From JAJISG01 sp964347345 (GTDB taxonomy: Archaea; Thermoplasmatota; Thermoplasmata; RBG-16-68-12; JAJISG01): DNA of 64,000 nt. How positions within the stretch are numbered: position 1 is the stretch's first letter; every line of letters starts with the position of its first letter. Position numbers and translations under genes: made by a program. Below are positions 40,052 to 48,802 of the stretch, one piece after another. The notes beneath the pieces were generated by a model. The model had not been told where the DNA came from. It saw only the letters and a list, made by a program, of their open reading frames with translations, and made no database searches. Location: positions 62,001 through 126,000 of the forward strand of contig CAYFYB010000001.1 of the NCBI GenBank assembly GCA_964347345.1. The letters are read 5' to 3'.

Positions 40052-40466
40052 CTTCCCTGTCGTAATCCCATGGGTTCTGAAAAGGGTTGCCCATGGCCAA
40101 GGGCCCTCTCTTTCCCGAGGCGACCGCAACGGGGGCTCTTCCCCACCAGCCCCGATGTCATGGGCGTTTTCCTATGGACCACCAACGGGAGACCAGATGA
40201 TTCCTGCTATCCCCGCCACGACCAGCCCGACGGGATTCTGCCCGATGAGCACAGAATCTGAACTCGCCCTTTCGACCTTTGGGAACAGCCAAAGCTCCAA
40301 GACAAGGACGCCAGCGAAGATGCGAGAATTGTGAGAATCTGAAAACGAGAAGGACGGCCCAGCGCGGGCAAGTTGTCGGCCATCTGTCTCGCACCGGATG
40401 ATGTCTAACGTAGATATTTAAGAGATTCCGTGGTTGCACCGAAAGGTACAGTGTGAGACCGTCCCG
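40052..40466. other. 415-bp region upstream of the Mrp operon, possible decayed minus-strand peptide
   Basis: On the minus strand a reading frame ending at the stop near 40173 contains a hydrophobic segment (LIGQNPVGLVVAGIAGIIW) preceded by LELWLFPKVERA, resembling the end of a small membrane protein. A good start codon is not evident, so I do not call it a gene. At the right edge a TATA-like atatttaa (40414-40421) drives the Mrp operon. The rest shows nothing. Confidence 0.35.
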
Positions 40467-42746
40467 GTGATACTGTTGGAGTTCGATGTCTGGCTGTTAG
40501 TGGCGTTGACAGCGCCCTTCATTTCCATGCTTTTCGCCTCTCCCCTGGAGAGGCTCAGGCCAGGCTTCGCTTCCATCCTCACCGCCGCTGCCGGCGCTTC
40601 CTCTTTCGCAATCCTACTGATGGTCTGGGCCGCGGGAGGGGAGACAACGCTGGTATATCCATGGATACCTTCCGCCGGGATATCCTTCGCAATCCGACTG
40701 GATGCCCTCTCCTTCCTCTTCGCCCTGCTGATCACGGGCATAGGCTCCCTCATTCTGGCCTACTCCTACAGATACATGGCCCACGAGCAGGAGGCTCACC
40801 GCTTCTACGCCTACATGGCCCTCTTCATGGGTTCCATGCTCGGCCTCGTCCTGTCGGGCGACCTCATCCTGCTCTTCCTCTTCTGGGAGCTCACCACGCT
40901 GAGTTCCTTCCTTCTCATCGGCTACAGGCGGGAGCAGAAGCGCTCGGTGTCCGCCGCCCTGAAAGCGCTTCTGATCACCGGTCTCGGTGGCCTAGCCCTT
41001 CTGGTCTCCTTCCTGCTGATGGCGGCCGTCGTTGGCTCCTTCAGCTTGGAGCAAGTGCTCGTGTCGGGAGACCTCCTCAGGGCCAGCGCGCTCTTCCTGC
41101 CCATCCTCCTCCTCTTCGCGGTGGCCGTGGCCGCCAAGTCTGCCCAGTTCCCGCTGCACGTCTGGCTCCCCGACGCCATGGTGGCTCCCACCCCGGTGAG
41201 CGCCTACCTCCACTCGGCCGCCATGGTCAAGGCCGGCATCTTCCTCCTGGCTCGCTTCCTTCCTGCCCTCGTTTCTGAAACCTGGCAGGTCATCCTCCTA
41301 CCCCTGGGCACAGCGACCATGATCCTCGGGGGCCTCCAGGCCATCCGGTCCACGGAGCTCAAGCGCATCCTTGCCTACAGCACCATAAGCCAGCTGGGTT
41401 TGCTGGCCTCCGCCTTCGGAACGGCTTCCCTCACAGGCCAGGAGGCGGCTCTCTTCCACCTGATGAACCACGCCGCCCTCAAGGCCTCCCTGTTCCTTGT
41501 GGCAGGTGCGGTCACCTTCGCCACTGGCCTCAACGACATAACGGAGCTTGGGGGACTGAGGAAGCGGATGCCCCTTACGGCCCTGGCCTGTGCCCTCGCT
41601 GCCCTCTCCATGGCGGGCATCCCGCCCCTGGGCGGCTTCCTGAGTAAGGAGGTCTACTATGAGGCCACCCTGAAGACGGGCGCACTCTGGCCCGTAATCC
41701 TGGGAGTCCTCGGAGGAAGCCTCACCTTCGCTTACAGCCTCTACTTCTTCTCAAGGATATTCCTGGGGAGGGGGGAGGAGGAGACAACCAGGGAGCCCGT
41801 CTCCCTGGCTGTGCCGGCCCTGGTGCTGGCGGTGGTAACCCTACTCTTCGGCGTTGTGCCATCCCTCGCCACGGGCCTAGTCTCTGCCTCTGTCTTCCCG
41901 GAAGGGGCTCACTTCGCTCCAAGCCTCCTGTCTGCGTCGCCCGAGACCCTCATCATGAGCCTCTCCTCCGCCGTCCTGGGCCTCCTGATTCTGTGGAGAT
42001 ACGGAGCAGCGGTTTCCTTCCTCCACCGGTTCGCCAGGGTCCTTGGAAGGCTCACGGCGGATGCCGCATACGAGGGGTTCGTCGGTGCGTCCCGTAGGTT
42101 CTGTCGGGCAGTGGGTCTGCTGATCCAGAATGGCTCCGTGAGGCGTTACACCGGCGTCTTCATCCTGTTTGTAATCGTCGCCCTCCTCTGGCCTCTTCCC
42201 CTCCCGGCGATGGAGGTGCCTGTCCTTCAGGATGCCAGGGACGTCGTCCTGGCCATCATCCTGTTTGCCATGGTCCTCTTTGCCGCCCTCGCTGCCAGCC
42301 TCCGAGACACCCTTCACGCCGTTCTCAGTCTCTCTGGCATGGGGTTCCTCCTGGCCATGGCCTTTATGCTCCTGAACGCCCCGGATCTTGCCATGACGCA
42401 GATCCTGGTGGAGATGGTCTTCCTCGTCATCTTCCTCATCATCCTTTACAGGATACCCTTCAGGGCCATCAAGCCTTCCCGCCGCCGTGGGCCCGCTGAT
42501 CTCCTGCTGGGCGTCCTCATTGCAATCGGTGTAACAGCCCTGGTGGCCCTCTCCATCGCCGCCTTCTCCCAGTCGGTGGCCACCTACTACCTGGACCCAA
42601 CTCTTCTGGACCTCACCGGAGGCAGGAACGTGGTCAACGTCGTCGTGACGGACTTCAGGGCCTTCGATACCCTCGGGGAGATCACCGTCATCGGCCTAGC
42701 ATCCCTGGCGGTCTACACCCTCCTCAGGAGGTGGAAGGCTGACTAG
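40467..42746 (+). CDS. mrpA: Mrp cation/proton antiporter subunit A
   Basis: Large membrane subunit, 759 residues from GTG 40467. The ORF is open from TTG 40434, but that lies too close to the TATA box (40414-40421). The first 500 residues are NuoL-like: LLFLFWELTTLSSFLLIGYR, AKSAQFPLHVWLPDAMVAPTPVSAYLHSAAMVKAGIF, and FHLMNHAALKASLFLVAG. The C-terminal part is the MrpA-specific domain with the ALNAPDLAMTQILVE-like segment (residues about 640-655) and ends DFRAFDTLGEITVIGLA. MrpA exchanges Na+/K+ for protons and supports pH and sodium homeostasis. It is followed by six subunits in the order B-C-D-E-F-G. Confidence 0.94.
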   Translation: MILLEFDVWLLVALTAPFISMLFASPLERLRPGFASILTAAAGASSFAILLMVWAAGGETTLVYPWIPSAGISFAIRLDALSFLFALLITGIGSLILAYSYRYMAHEQEAHRFYAYMALFMGSMLGLVLSGDLILLFLFWELTTLSSFLLIGYRREQKRSVSAALKALLITGLGGLALLVSFLLMAAVVGSFSLEQVLVSGDLLRASALFLPILLLFAVAVAAKSAQFPLHVWLPDAMVAPTPVSAYLHSAAMVKAGIFLLARFLPALVSETWQVILLPLGTATMILGGLQAIRSTELKRILAYSTISQLGLLASAFGTASLTGQEAALFHLMNHAALKASLFLVAGAVTFATGLNDITELGGLRKRMPLTALACALAALSMAGIPPLGGFLSKEVYYEATLKTGALWPVILGVLGGSLTFAYSLYFFSRIFLGRGEEETTREPVSLAVPALVLAVVTLLFGVVPSLATGLVSASVFPEGAHFAPSLLSASPETLIMSLSSAVLGLLILWRYGAAVSFLHRFARVLGRLTADAAYEGFVGASRRFCRAVGLLIQNGSVRRYTGVFILFVIVALLWPLPLPAMEVPVLQDARDVVLAIILFAMVLFAALAASLRDTLHAVLSLSGMGFLLAMAFMLLNAPDLAMTQILVEMVFLVIFLIILYRIPFRAIKPSRRRGPADLLLGVLIAIGVTALVALSIAAFSQSVATYYLDPTLLDLTGGRNVVNVVVTDFRAFDTLGEITVIGLASLAVYTLLRRWKAD

Positions 42747-42750
42747 TGTA

Positions 42751-43164
42751 GTGGCCCGGGTCATCACCAATGTCGTCCTTTACATAGGCATCCTCTTCTC
42801 CCTCACCCTACTGGTGGCGGGCCACAACGAGCCCGGCGGAGGCTTTGTTGCCGGTGCCATGACGGCCAGCGTCTTCGCCCTCCTATACCTGGTCTTCGGT
42901 CGGGACTACGTGGAGGCCAGGTTCCAGACGGACTACCGGACCCTGGCGGCCGTGGGCCTCCTCATCACAGTCTTCTTCGCCTTGCTACCCATGGCCCTCG
43001 ATGAGCCGGTCCTCTCGAGCATACTCTTCACCTTCGACCTCCCCCTGGTTGGCCATGTGGAGCTGGCAACGGCGGTGGGTTTCGATTTCGGCATCTACCT
43101 GGTGGTAGTGGGCTCTATCTTGACTATCCTACGGAGGAGTGTAGGAGGTGGGGCGCGTGGTTAG
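42751..43164 (+). CDS. mrpB: Mrp antiporter subunit B
   Basis: Membrane protein of 137 residues, starting GTG 42751 four bases after mrpA. It has the MrpB family core: NVVLYIGILFSLTLLVAGHNEPGGGFVAGAMTAS at the start, then helices and a final GSILTILRR. The GHNEPGGGFVAG loop is the family signature. Four hydrophobic segments. It belongs to the Mrp complex and overlaps mrpC by 17 bp. Confidence 0.93.
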   Translation: MARVITNVVLYIGILFSLTLLVAGHNEPGGGFVAGAMTASVFALLYLVFGRDYVEARFQTDYRTLAAVGLLITVFFALLPMALDEPVLSSILFTFDLPLVGHVELATAVGFDFGIYLVVVGSILTILRRSVGGGARG

Positions 43165-43486
43165 CCTCTTCGCCCTGGTGATCGGCATCCTCTTCGGCGT
43201 GGCCGTCTGGGCCATCCGCCACGGCAACGCCATCAGGATCGTCATCGGCCTTGGAATCATGTCAAACGCCGTCAACCTGATGCTCATAGCCGTTGGCTTC
43301 AAGGGGCAAGTGGCTCCCTTCCTGGGAGTGGAGGGGACTCCTGCAGATCCTTTGGTTCAGGCCCTCATCCTGACTGCCATCGTCATCGGGTTCGGCGTGA
43401 CGGCCTTCGCCCTGGTGCTGAGCTACGCCCTCATCAAAGAGGAGGAGAGCACTGAGGCAGAAACGTACAGGAGGCTGCAGGGATGA
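43148..43486 (+). CDS. mrpC: Mrp antiporter subunit C (NuoK-like)
   Basis: Membrane protein of 112 residues with three helices and the NuoK-like LGIMSNAVNLMLIAVG and DPLVQALILTAIVIGFGVTAFALVL. The paired DPLVQALILTAIVI and GVTAFALVLSY segments are characteristic of MrpC. Start GTG 43148, overlapping mrpB by 17 bp and mrpD by 4 bp (ATGA). Confidence 0.93.
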   Translation: MGRVVSLFALVIGILFGVAVWAIRHGNAIRIVIGLGIMSNAVNLMLIAVGFKGQVAPFLGVEGTPADPLVQALILTAIVIGFGVTAFALVLSYALIKEEESTEAETYRRLQG

Positions 43487-44985
43487 GCTTCCTCGTCGCC
43501 CTCCCCGTGGTCATGCCCATTGCCACGGCGGTCCTCCTGCTGGTCCTCCATGCCTTGCCTCGACTGCAGAGGGCCATAGCCCTGGTCTCCAACATCCTCA
43601 TCTTCTCACTGACCACGGCCCTCCTCAATGACGTCTGGAACAGGGGGATCCAGGTCCACCTTCTCTCAGGATGGCCGCCCCCTTACGGCATCATCCTCGT
43701 GGCCGACCTGTTGAGTGCCACCATCCTGACCGTTACGGCGGGGGTCTTCCTGGCCTCGCTGGTGTATAGCCTCGGCTATGTGGAGAGAGAGCCGCTGAGG
43801 CTGTCTTACCTGCCCCTCTTCTTCTTCCTCATGACAGGGGTCAACGGTGCCTTCCTCACGGGGGACATCTTCAACCTCTTCGTCTTCTTCGAGGTCATGC
43901 TGCTGTCGACCTATGCCCTCGTGATTACATGGGACCCCGAGGGTCTCATCACCCGGGCGGAAAAGCTGGAGGCCACCTTCAAGTACGTGGTTCTCAACCT
44001 CATAGGCGCTGCGGTGATGCTCCTTGCCATTGGCACCCTCTATGGCACCACTGGCACCCTGAACATGGCTGACCTGTCGGTCAAAATCGGCGTCCTGCGG
44101 GGGAACGGGGTGGGCCATCTTGACCTCATAGCGGTCCTCTTCGTGGCCGTCTTCGGGTTGAAGGCCGCCATCGCCCCCATGCACTTCTGGCTGCCTGACG
44201 TGCATCCCTCCGCCCCGACCCCTATCAGCGCTATCCTAAGCGGCATCCTCATCAAGGTCGGAGCCTACGGAATGATCCGCCTCACCTCTCTCCTCTTCGT
44301 AGGCTTCCAGGGGTTGTCCGAGATAATCCTCCTCTTGGGGGTGGCCACCCTGCTGCTGGGTGGAGTTATGGCCACGGGTCAGCTGGACGTCAAGCGGCTA
44401 CTGGCATACAGCAGCATAAGTCAGATGGGGTTCCTCCTCCTGGGCGTGGGCCTGGCTTCGGCCCAGGCGATTGCCGCGGCTGTCTTCTTCCTCGTCAACC
44501 ACGCCATCATCAAGAGCATGATGTTCCTCACGGCCGGAGGAGTGATGCATCTCACTCGGGAGAGGAGCATGGACAGGATGGGCGGCCTGGCCAGGTCTTC
44601 GCCATTCCTGATGGCCTCCTTCCTGATAGGGTCCATGGCCCTGGCGGGGTTGCCTCCCCTCAACGGTTTCATCAGCAAACTCCTCATCTTCCAGGCCTTG
44701 ATCGATGCTGGCCGGTTGCCCTACCTCCTCATGGCCCTCGTTGGTGCCTTCCTGAGCATCCTCTACACCTTTCGGGCCTGGCTGGACATCTTCTGGGGTG
44801 AGGGAAGGCGGTTCGAAGGTCACCCAATGAGCCTGAGTCTGGTGCTGCCCATCGGCCTGCTGGCCGGCCTATGCCTCGTCATCGGCTTGTTCCCCGATCC
44901 TCTCGTCAACCTGGTGACCCAGATCGGCGTGCAGGCCACGAGTCCGGAGGCATACGTTGAAGCGGTCCTGGGAGGTGGAGGATGA
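43483..44985 (+). CDS. mrpD: Mrp antiporter subunit D (NuoM/N-like)
   Basis: Membrane subunit of 500 residues with about 14 helices. It has FEVMLLSTYALVIT, AAIAPMHFWLPDVHPSAPTPISAILSGILIKVGAYGMIRL, LLAYSSISQMGFLLLG and FFLVNHAIIKSMMFLTAGGV, the proton-translocation-type features (Lys and His in helices) shared with NuoM/N. Partner of MrpA in ion translocation. Start ATG 43483 overlaps mrpC (ATGA). Confidence 0.94.
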   Translation: MSFLVALPVVMPIATAVLLLVLHALPRLQRAIALVSNILIFSLTTALLNDVWNRGIQVHLLSGWPPPYGIILVADLLSATILTVTAGVFLASLVYSLGYVEREPLRLSYLPLFFFLMTGVNGAFLTGDIFNLFVFFEVMLLSTYALVITWDPEGLITRAEKLEATFKYVVLNLIGAAVMLLAIGTLYGTTGTLNMADLSVKIGVLRGNGVGHLDLIAVLFVAVFGLKAAIAPMHFWLPDVHPSAPTPISAILSGILIKVGAYGMIRLTSLLFVGFQGLSEIILLLGVATLLLGGVMATGQLDVKRLLAYSSISQMGFLLLGVGLASAQAIAAAVFFLVNHAIIKSMMFLTAGGVMHLTRERSMDRMGGLARSSPFLMASFLIGSMALAGLPPLNGFISKLLIFQALIDAGRLPYLLMALVGAFLSILYTFRAWLDIFWGEGRRFEGHPMSLSLVLPIGLLAGLCLVIGLFPDPLVNLVTQIGVQATSPEAYVEAVLGGGG

Positions 44986-45473
44986 AGGCCTATCCTTACG
45001 CCATCCTGGCCATGGCGATAATCTGGATGTTCCTGGAGGGTTCCTTGACTTTCACATCCTTCTTCCTGGGCCTGTTCTTCGCCATCCTGGCGGCCCTGGT
45101 CACCCGGGCGATCTTCAAGCCAGAGATGAGGCAGACCTTCCCAAAGGTACTGAGGCGGCTGCCGGCATACGTCAGATACCTGGGCTTCTTCATATGGAGC
45201 GTCATCGAGGGTAACTTCGACGTGGCCTATCGGGCGCTGCATCCCAGGTTGCCCGTATACCCAGGCATCCTGGCAGTGAACATCCAGGGGAGGAGCGAGC
45301 TGGAGGTGACCATGATGGCCAACACCATCACGCTGACTCCCGGGACGCTGACCATGGAGGTGGACATGGAGAAGGGGCTCATGTTCATCCACACCATCAA
45401 TGCCCGGGAGCTGGAAGAGGTGAGGGGGGACATCAAGGAGGTTGAGAGGCACGTTGTGAGGGTGCTGAAATGA
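44982..45473 (+). CDS. mrpE: Mrp antiporter subunit E
   Basis: Product of 163 residues. Two N-terminal hydrophobic segments (about residues 5-45) are followed by a cytosolic part with the family signature RSELEVTMMANTITLTPGTLTMEVD and HTINARELEEVR. MrpE is an accessory membrane subunit of the antiporter. Start ATG 44982 overlaps the mrpD stop by 4 bp. Confidence 0.93.
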   Translation: MKAYPYAILAMAIIWMFLEGSLTFTSFFLGLFFAILAALVTRAIFKPEMRQTFPKVLRRLPAYVRYLGFFIWSVIEGNFDVAYRALHPRLPVYPGILAVNIQGRSELEVTMMANTITLTPGTLTMEVDMEKGLMFIHTINARELEEVRGDIKEVERHVVRVLK

Positions 45474-45730
45474 TCTTCGTCTACGCCATGATAGCCCTGG
45501 GAGGGGTCATTCCCATCGTCCTGTACAGGTTCGTCAGAGGCCCGAGCGTGGCGGACAGAGTCGTGGCCCTGGAGGCCGTGGTTTCCATCGTCGTCGCCCT
45601 TCTCGTCCTCAACTCCTACTTTCAAGCATCGGCCCTTTACATGGATGCGGCCCTCGTCCTGTCGATATTCGGCTTCATCAGCACCGTCGCCATGGCCAAG
45701 TACCTGGAGAGGGGGGATGTGTTTGCTTGA
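45470..45730 (+). CDS. mrpF: Mrp antiporter subunit F
   Basis: Small membrane subunit of 86 residues with three hydrophobic segments and family pattern YRFVRGPSVADRVVALE near residues 20-36, then ALVLSIFGFISTVAMAKYLERG. The RGPSVADRVVALE motif is the MrpF hallmark. ATG 45470 overlaps mrpE by 4 bp; mrpG begins 14 bp before its stop. Confidence 0.93.
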   Translation: MIFVYAMIALGGVIPIVLYRFVRGPSVADRVVALEAVVSIVVALLVLNSYFQASALYMDAALVLSIFGFISTVAMAKYLERGDVFA

Positions 45731-46112
45731 GGGCGTGCGAGAGATCATAGCGGCTGTCTTGCTCTTCCTGGGCGTCTTCTTCTACTTCAGCGGGGCCGTC
45801 GGCATCGTACGGTTTCCCGATGTGTACAACAGGATCCACGCCTCCACCAAGAGCTCTACAATCGGGGTCGTGAGCGTCCTCATAGCGGGCGTGGTGGCCC
45901 TGGGATTCGATCCCGTCAGCATCAAAGCTCTGGCTATCATCCTCTTCCTCATGCTCACATACCCGGTGGCGGGCCATCTGCTGGCTCGAGCCGCCTACCG
46001 AACGGGCGTCATGCTTACAGACAAGACCCTCCACGACGAGTACAGAAGGGTCCTGGAGTTGGGGGAAGCTGAGGAGGTCGAAACCGGAGCGGAGGAGGCC
46101 CCAGGGCCCTAA
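45717..46112 (+). CDS. mrpG: Mrp antiporter subunit G
   Basis: Product of 131 residues from ATG 45717, nested with the mrpF end. The ORF opening at 45645 is a different-frame extension and not family-like. It has GAVGIVRFPDVYNRIHASTKSSTIGVV, the diagnostic MrpG block, three helices and an acidic C-terminal tail (EVETGAEEAPGP). It completes a full seven-subunit operon (A-G). Its stop overlaps the stop of the convergent GT2 gene by 4 bp. Confidence 0.94.
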   Translation: MCLLEGVREIIAAVLLFLGVFFYFSGAVGIVRFPDVYNRIHASTKSSTIGVVSVLIAGVVALGFDPVSIKALAIILFLMLTYPVAGHLLARAAYRTGVMLTDKTLHDEYRRVLELGEAEEVETGAEEAPGP

Positions 46113-47305
46113 TCCTTCTCAACGGTGATGTCCTCAGCCGAGCTGAACCTGTACACCCGGCCTCGCCACTCGAACTCCCTCATCCTTCGGGCCCTCCTCA
46201 CGTTGTAAAGCATGAGGAAGGGTAGCAGGACGGTGGCGATGTAGAACCAGAGGCGGTGCCTGGAGAACTCTCGACGGAAGGCGGGCATCGCCCTTCTGAA
46301 GGCGGCCCTTCGCAGTGAGCCCTTCACCAGGCCGAGATAGACTGGACTGAGGAGTAGGATGACTGCGTATAGGACGTTCAGACCAGCGAAGGCGAGGCCT
46401 GTGGCAGTCATGGCCATGAGCAGAGAACCTGCATACAGGCCGTAGGGGAGGGTCAGCCTCCTCATGGCGGGCGCATAAAGCAGGGCAAGGCAGGACTGAC
46501 GGTTCGTCCATCTCACAGCCTCTGCCAAGGTAGCATCTGTGTGGTTGGCCACCATCGCACCTGATGCGAAGGCGATGCGATGCCCCTTCTCTCTTAGGAC
46601 GCGGGTCATGACCATGTCATCGCTCAGAGACCTCCTCCACCTCTCCTCGATCTTCAGCCCCTTCAATACATCCCTGCGAATGGCGTAGGAACCGCCCCAA
46701 AGATATGCCCACTTTTCGCTGAACATCACGCTTCCCGCGGCGCTGTTCCAGGTTGATTGCAGAGCTGGCCCCATTCCTCCCCTGATGGGGAAGTACCACC
46801 GGTATCCAGTGGAAGCCGCCACTTCGGGGTTCTTCAAAGGGGCAACGAGGTTACGAAGCCAGTGCTCGTCGGGCACAATATCGGAATCGGCGAAGACAAC
46901 CACTTCATCATCCTGAGTGACATGCTGCAGCCCAGCAATGAGGGCAGATATCTTTCCTGAGCAATGGTCCAGAGGCTTTGACCGGGCAATGACAAGGGAG
47001 CCCGCTTTCGAGGCTTCAATGAGTCGTTCATCCACCCGATCATCCGAATCGATGATGAATACGAGTCGATAGTCCTTGTAGCCCTGGCTCTTGAGGGCCT
47101 GCAGGGTACTCTCGAAGCGACGATCCGAGCCCCGCATCGGCACGAGGACGACGGCCTTGGGCTGGAAGCCATCCACGCTCCTCAGGGAACCCGATACTCT
47201 CTGAAGGAAGGAGACGCCGTCGAGAAGGGAGATGAGGGCGAACAGGAGAGAGCCAACTCCTAATGCCAGGAATATCCATTCAAGCAGGGAGACGGCGACG
47301 GCCAC
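46109..47305 (-). CDS. GT2/GT21-type membrane glycosyltransferase (ceramide glucosyltransferase-like)
   Basis: Product of 398 residues. One N-terminal helix (residues 6-28) precedes a GT-A domain with VVLVPMRGSDRRFESTL, IIDSDDRVDERL (D1 region), VVVFADSDIVPDEHWL (DxD), RWRRSLSDDMVMTRVL (third Asp) and AEAVRWTNRQ, a degenerate form of the QxxRW product-binding block. Two to three helices close the chain. This is the layout of ceramide glucosyltransferase/HpnI-like enzymes. The acceptor may be an archaeal lipid. The gene has its own promoter region upstream of 47305. Confidence 0.82.
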   Translation of the reverse strand: MAVAVSLLEWIFLALGVGSLLFALISLLDGVSFLQRVSGSLRSVDGFQPKAVVLVPMRGSDRRFESTLQALKSQGYKDYRLVFIIDSDDRVDERLIEASKAGSLVIARSKPLDHCSGKISALIAGLQHVTQDDEVVVFADSDIVPDEHWLRNLVAPLKNPEVAASTGYRWYFPIRGGMGPALQSTWNSAAGSVMFSEKWAYLWGGSYAIRRDVLKGLKIEERWRRSLSDDMVMTRVLREKGHRIAFASGAMVANHTDATLAEAVRWTNRQSCLALLYAPAMRRLTLPYGLYAGSLLMAMTATGLAFAGLNVLYAVILLLSPVYLGLVKGSLRRAAFRRAMPAFRREFSRHRLWFYIATVLLPFLMLYNVRRARRMREFEWRGRVYRFSSAEDITVEKD

Positions 47306-47392
47306 GGAGGGGGTAGTCCTGGGTCCGCTTAATTCCTTTGTAGCTCACCCTGAGCAAGCAGAGGGCTGGGAGACGCTGATCGGGTTCCGAAG

Positions 47393-47425
47393 GGTTATAT
47401 AGAGGCACTTTATAACGTCGTTATA
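47393..47425 (+). promoter_or_regulatory. promoter with TATA boxes and a 7-bp-arm palindrome for the DsrE-TusA pair
   Basis: A TATA-like ggttatatag (47393-47402) lies 30-40 bp before ATG 47434. A second TATA-like ctttataac (47408-47416) is followed by its mirror: TATAACG (47411-47417), T, CGTTATA (47419-47425), a perfect inverted repeat. A repressor bound there would cover the second TATA box and the likely transcription start. Confidence 0.55.
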
Positions 47426-47433
47426 GTAGTACC

Positions 47434-47811
47434 ATGACCCAGGAAATCCACATAGTATTGCTTTCGAACGAGGCCACTAGGGCTTACCCTGCTGTCCAAT
47501 TGGCATTGGGCGCCGTAGCCATGGGCACCAAGGCGAAGGTCTACTGCACCTCGGCTGGCTTGGAGGTCGTGAGGAAGGGAGGGGCGGATGGTATTCAGAT
47601 GCCAGGCTTCCCGCCCCTCGGCCAGCTTCTGAGGGATGCTTTGCAGGCAGGGGTCGAGGTCTGTGCTTGTGCTCCCTCCCCAGAGATTCTCCAGGCCATG
47701 GGGATTACGAAGGAGACCGTGGAGGAAGGCGTGGAGTTGGAGGACGTCGTTACCTTTCTCAGTGACGCTCTGCCAGCGGCCAAGAACGGCGGGATCGTCA
47801 CGTTCATCTAG
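47434..47811 (+). CDS. DsrE/DsrF-family sulfur-relay-like protein
   Basis: Product of 125 residues of the DsrE fold: IHIVLLSNEATRAYPAVQLALGAVAMGTKAKVYCTSAG, then LLRDALQAGVEVCACAPSPEILQAMGI and ELEDVVTFLSDAL. DsrE-like proteins carry persulfide sulfur on Cys residues; the visible candidates are Cys38 and the CAC of the second half. It is immediately upstream of a TusA-like gene, 8 bp apart, so a sulfur-trafficking role is likely. Start ATG 47434 fits leaderless or short-leader expression from the palindromic promoter. Confidence 0.82.
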   Translation: MTQEIHIVLLSNEATRAYPAVQLALGAVAMGTKAKVYCTSAGLEVVRKGGADGIQMPGFPPLGQLLRDALQAGVEVCACAPSPEILQAMGITKETVEEGVELEDVVTFLSDALPAAKNGGIVTFI

Positions 47812-47819
47812 GTGAGGGT

Positions 47820-48086
47820 ATGATTCAGGAGGAGTCCCTGGAGGAGACAGGGGTACCGCGGAACAGGCCAGATGTCAGCATCGATACCGTCGGCCTCATC
47901 TGTCCCTACCCTGCTCTGGAGACTCAGAAGGCCCTTAGAAGGCTGGAGAAGGGCCAGATCCTCGAGGTCATTACCAACAACGAGCCCACAGCCGAGAAGT
48001 CCATTCCCTTTCTGTGTGAGCAGAGCGGCTCCAATTTCCGGGTACGTCGGGAAGGGGATAGGTGGCGAATTCTCATCTGGAAGTGA
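47820..48086 (+). CDS. tusA: TusA-like sulfur carrier
   Basis: Product of 88 residues. TusA-fold protein with the conserved CPxP active site (GLICPYPALETQKALRRLEKGQIL; Cys28). The Cys carries a persulfide passed between sulfur enzymes. The SIDTVGLICPYPALETQKALR block and the C-terminal beta strands (FRVRREGDRWRILIWK) match the family. It is preceded by GGTGAGGG 3-4 nt before ATG 47820 and is co-transcribed with DsrE. The final acceptor (thiolation, molybdopterin, Fe-S) is unknown. Confidence 0.88.
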   Translation: MIQEESLEETGVPRNRPDVSIDTVGLICPYPALETQKALRRLEKGQILEVITNNEPTAEKSIPFLCEQSGSNFRVRREGDRWRILIWK

Positions 48087-48098
48087 GCCTCTGAAGGT

Positions 48099-48740
48099 TC
48101 ATGAAAGGAACAGACCCATAAGCTCATCCAGGGCCTCGAGGGACCTGGCCGTTGAACTGACCGATGTCTTTGTGAGCTGACTGAAAGATTGGGCAATCAC
48201 CTTCTCTGGACCCCAGATCAAGCCTTCCACGGGGCCTGCCCAGAGACAAAGGACGTCGTAGTGATTCATCGGGAAGGTCATGATCATAGGTTCCTGGATG
48301 CTGTCCCTCATGAACCTCTTCATCTCTGAAAGGGGACGAGTGGGCTCCCCCACTGCCGCCTCATCCGTCAGACAGAGGACGGCGGTCCCCTCCTGAGGCC
48401 AATCCTGCCTAAGGTCCTTGGCGGCCTCCAGCGTGTCGGCGAGTTCACCGGGGAGCCGCAGGCTGATGGGCAGGTCTTTGCTGAAAGCCTCTTTAAGACA
48501 GCCGGAAATGACTCCACGAAGCCTCTTGCTCGAGAGGAGAGGTGGGACCGAGATCTTCAGGGCGGCGTGCTTGCGACTGTAAGCCACAAGGGTACCACTA
48601 ACCTCCCGAAGCCCGCCAAGGGCCCTCTGCAAAACCTCTCGGGGCGGATGCAGCGCGTAGTCCTCCCTGGATAGATGGAGGAGGACCACAAGCTCCCTTC
48701 TCAGGCCTCTGGAAAGCTCCTCCTCCTGAACCGACAGCAT
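48099..48740 (-). CDS. unknown protein near DUF835/GTPase genes
   Basis: Product of 213 residues, not recognised. N-terminal half is helical and rich in Leu/Arg (EELSRGLRRELVVLLHLSRED). Residues about 105-135 have a strand pattern LRQDWPQEGTAVLCLTDEAAV, followed by PMIMTFPMNHYDVLCLWAGPVEGLIWGPEKVIAQSF, which hints at an alpha/beta fold. No Cys/His cluster or signal peptide. It follows the DUF835 gene (62 bp after its start) on the same strand, so it probably belongs to the same signalling neighbourhood. Confidence 0.6.
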   Translation of the reverse strand: MLSVQEEELSRGLRRELVVLLHLSREDYALHPPREVLQRALGGLREVSGTLVAYSRKHAALKISVPPLLSSKRLRGVISGCLKEAFSKDLPISLRLPGELADTLEAAKDLRQDWPQEGTAVLCLTDEAAVGEPTRPLSEMKRFMRDSIQEPMIMTFPMNHYDVLCLWAGPVEGLIWGPEKVIAQSFSQLTKTSVSSTARSLEALDELMGLFLS

Positions 48741-48802
48741 TCTCTTCCGTACGGAAACGGCTCATTTGCTGAAAGACCTTTGGATGACCCTCTCAGGCAA
48801 TG

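Noticed and set aside
40434..40466. TTG at 40434 as the start of mrpA
   Set aside because: It lies about 13 bp after the TATA-like box, upstream of the expected transcription start, so GTG 40467 is preferred.
41877..42317. Minus-strand ORF inside mrpA
   Set aside because: Hydrophilic low-complexity translation typical of a shadow of a membrane-protein gene.
47411..47425. Palindrome read as a terminator for the GT2 gene
   Set aside because: The GT2 gene is transcribed away from it on the minus strand, and the repeat overlaps the promoter of the downstream gene.
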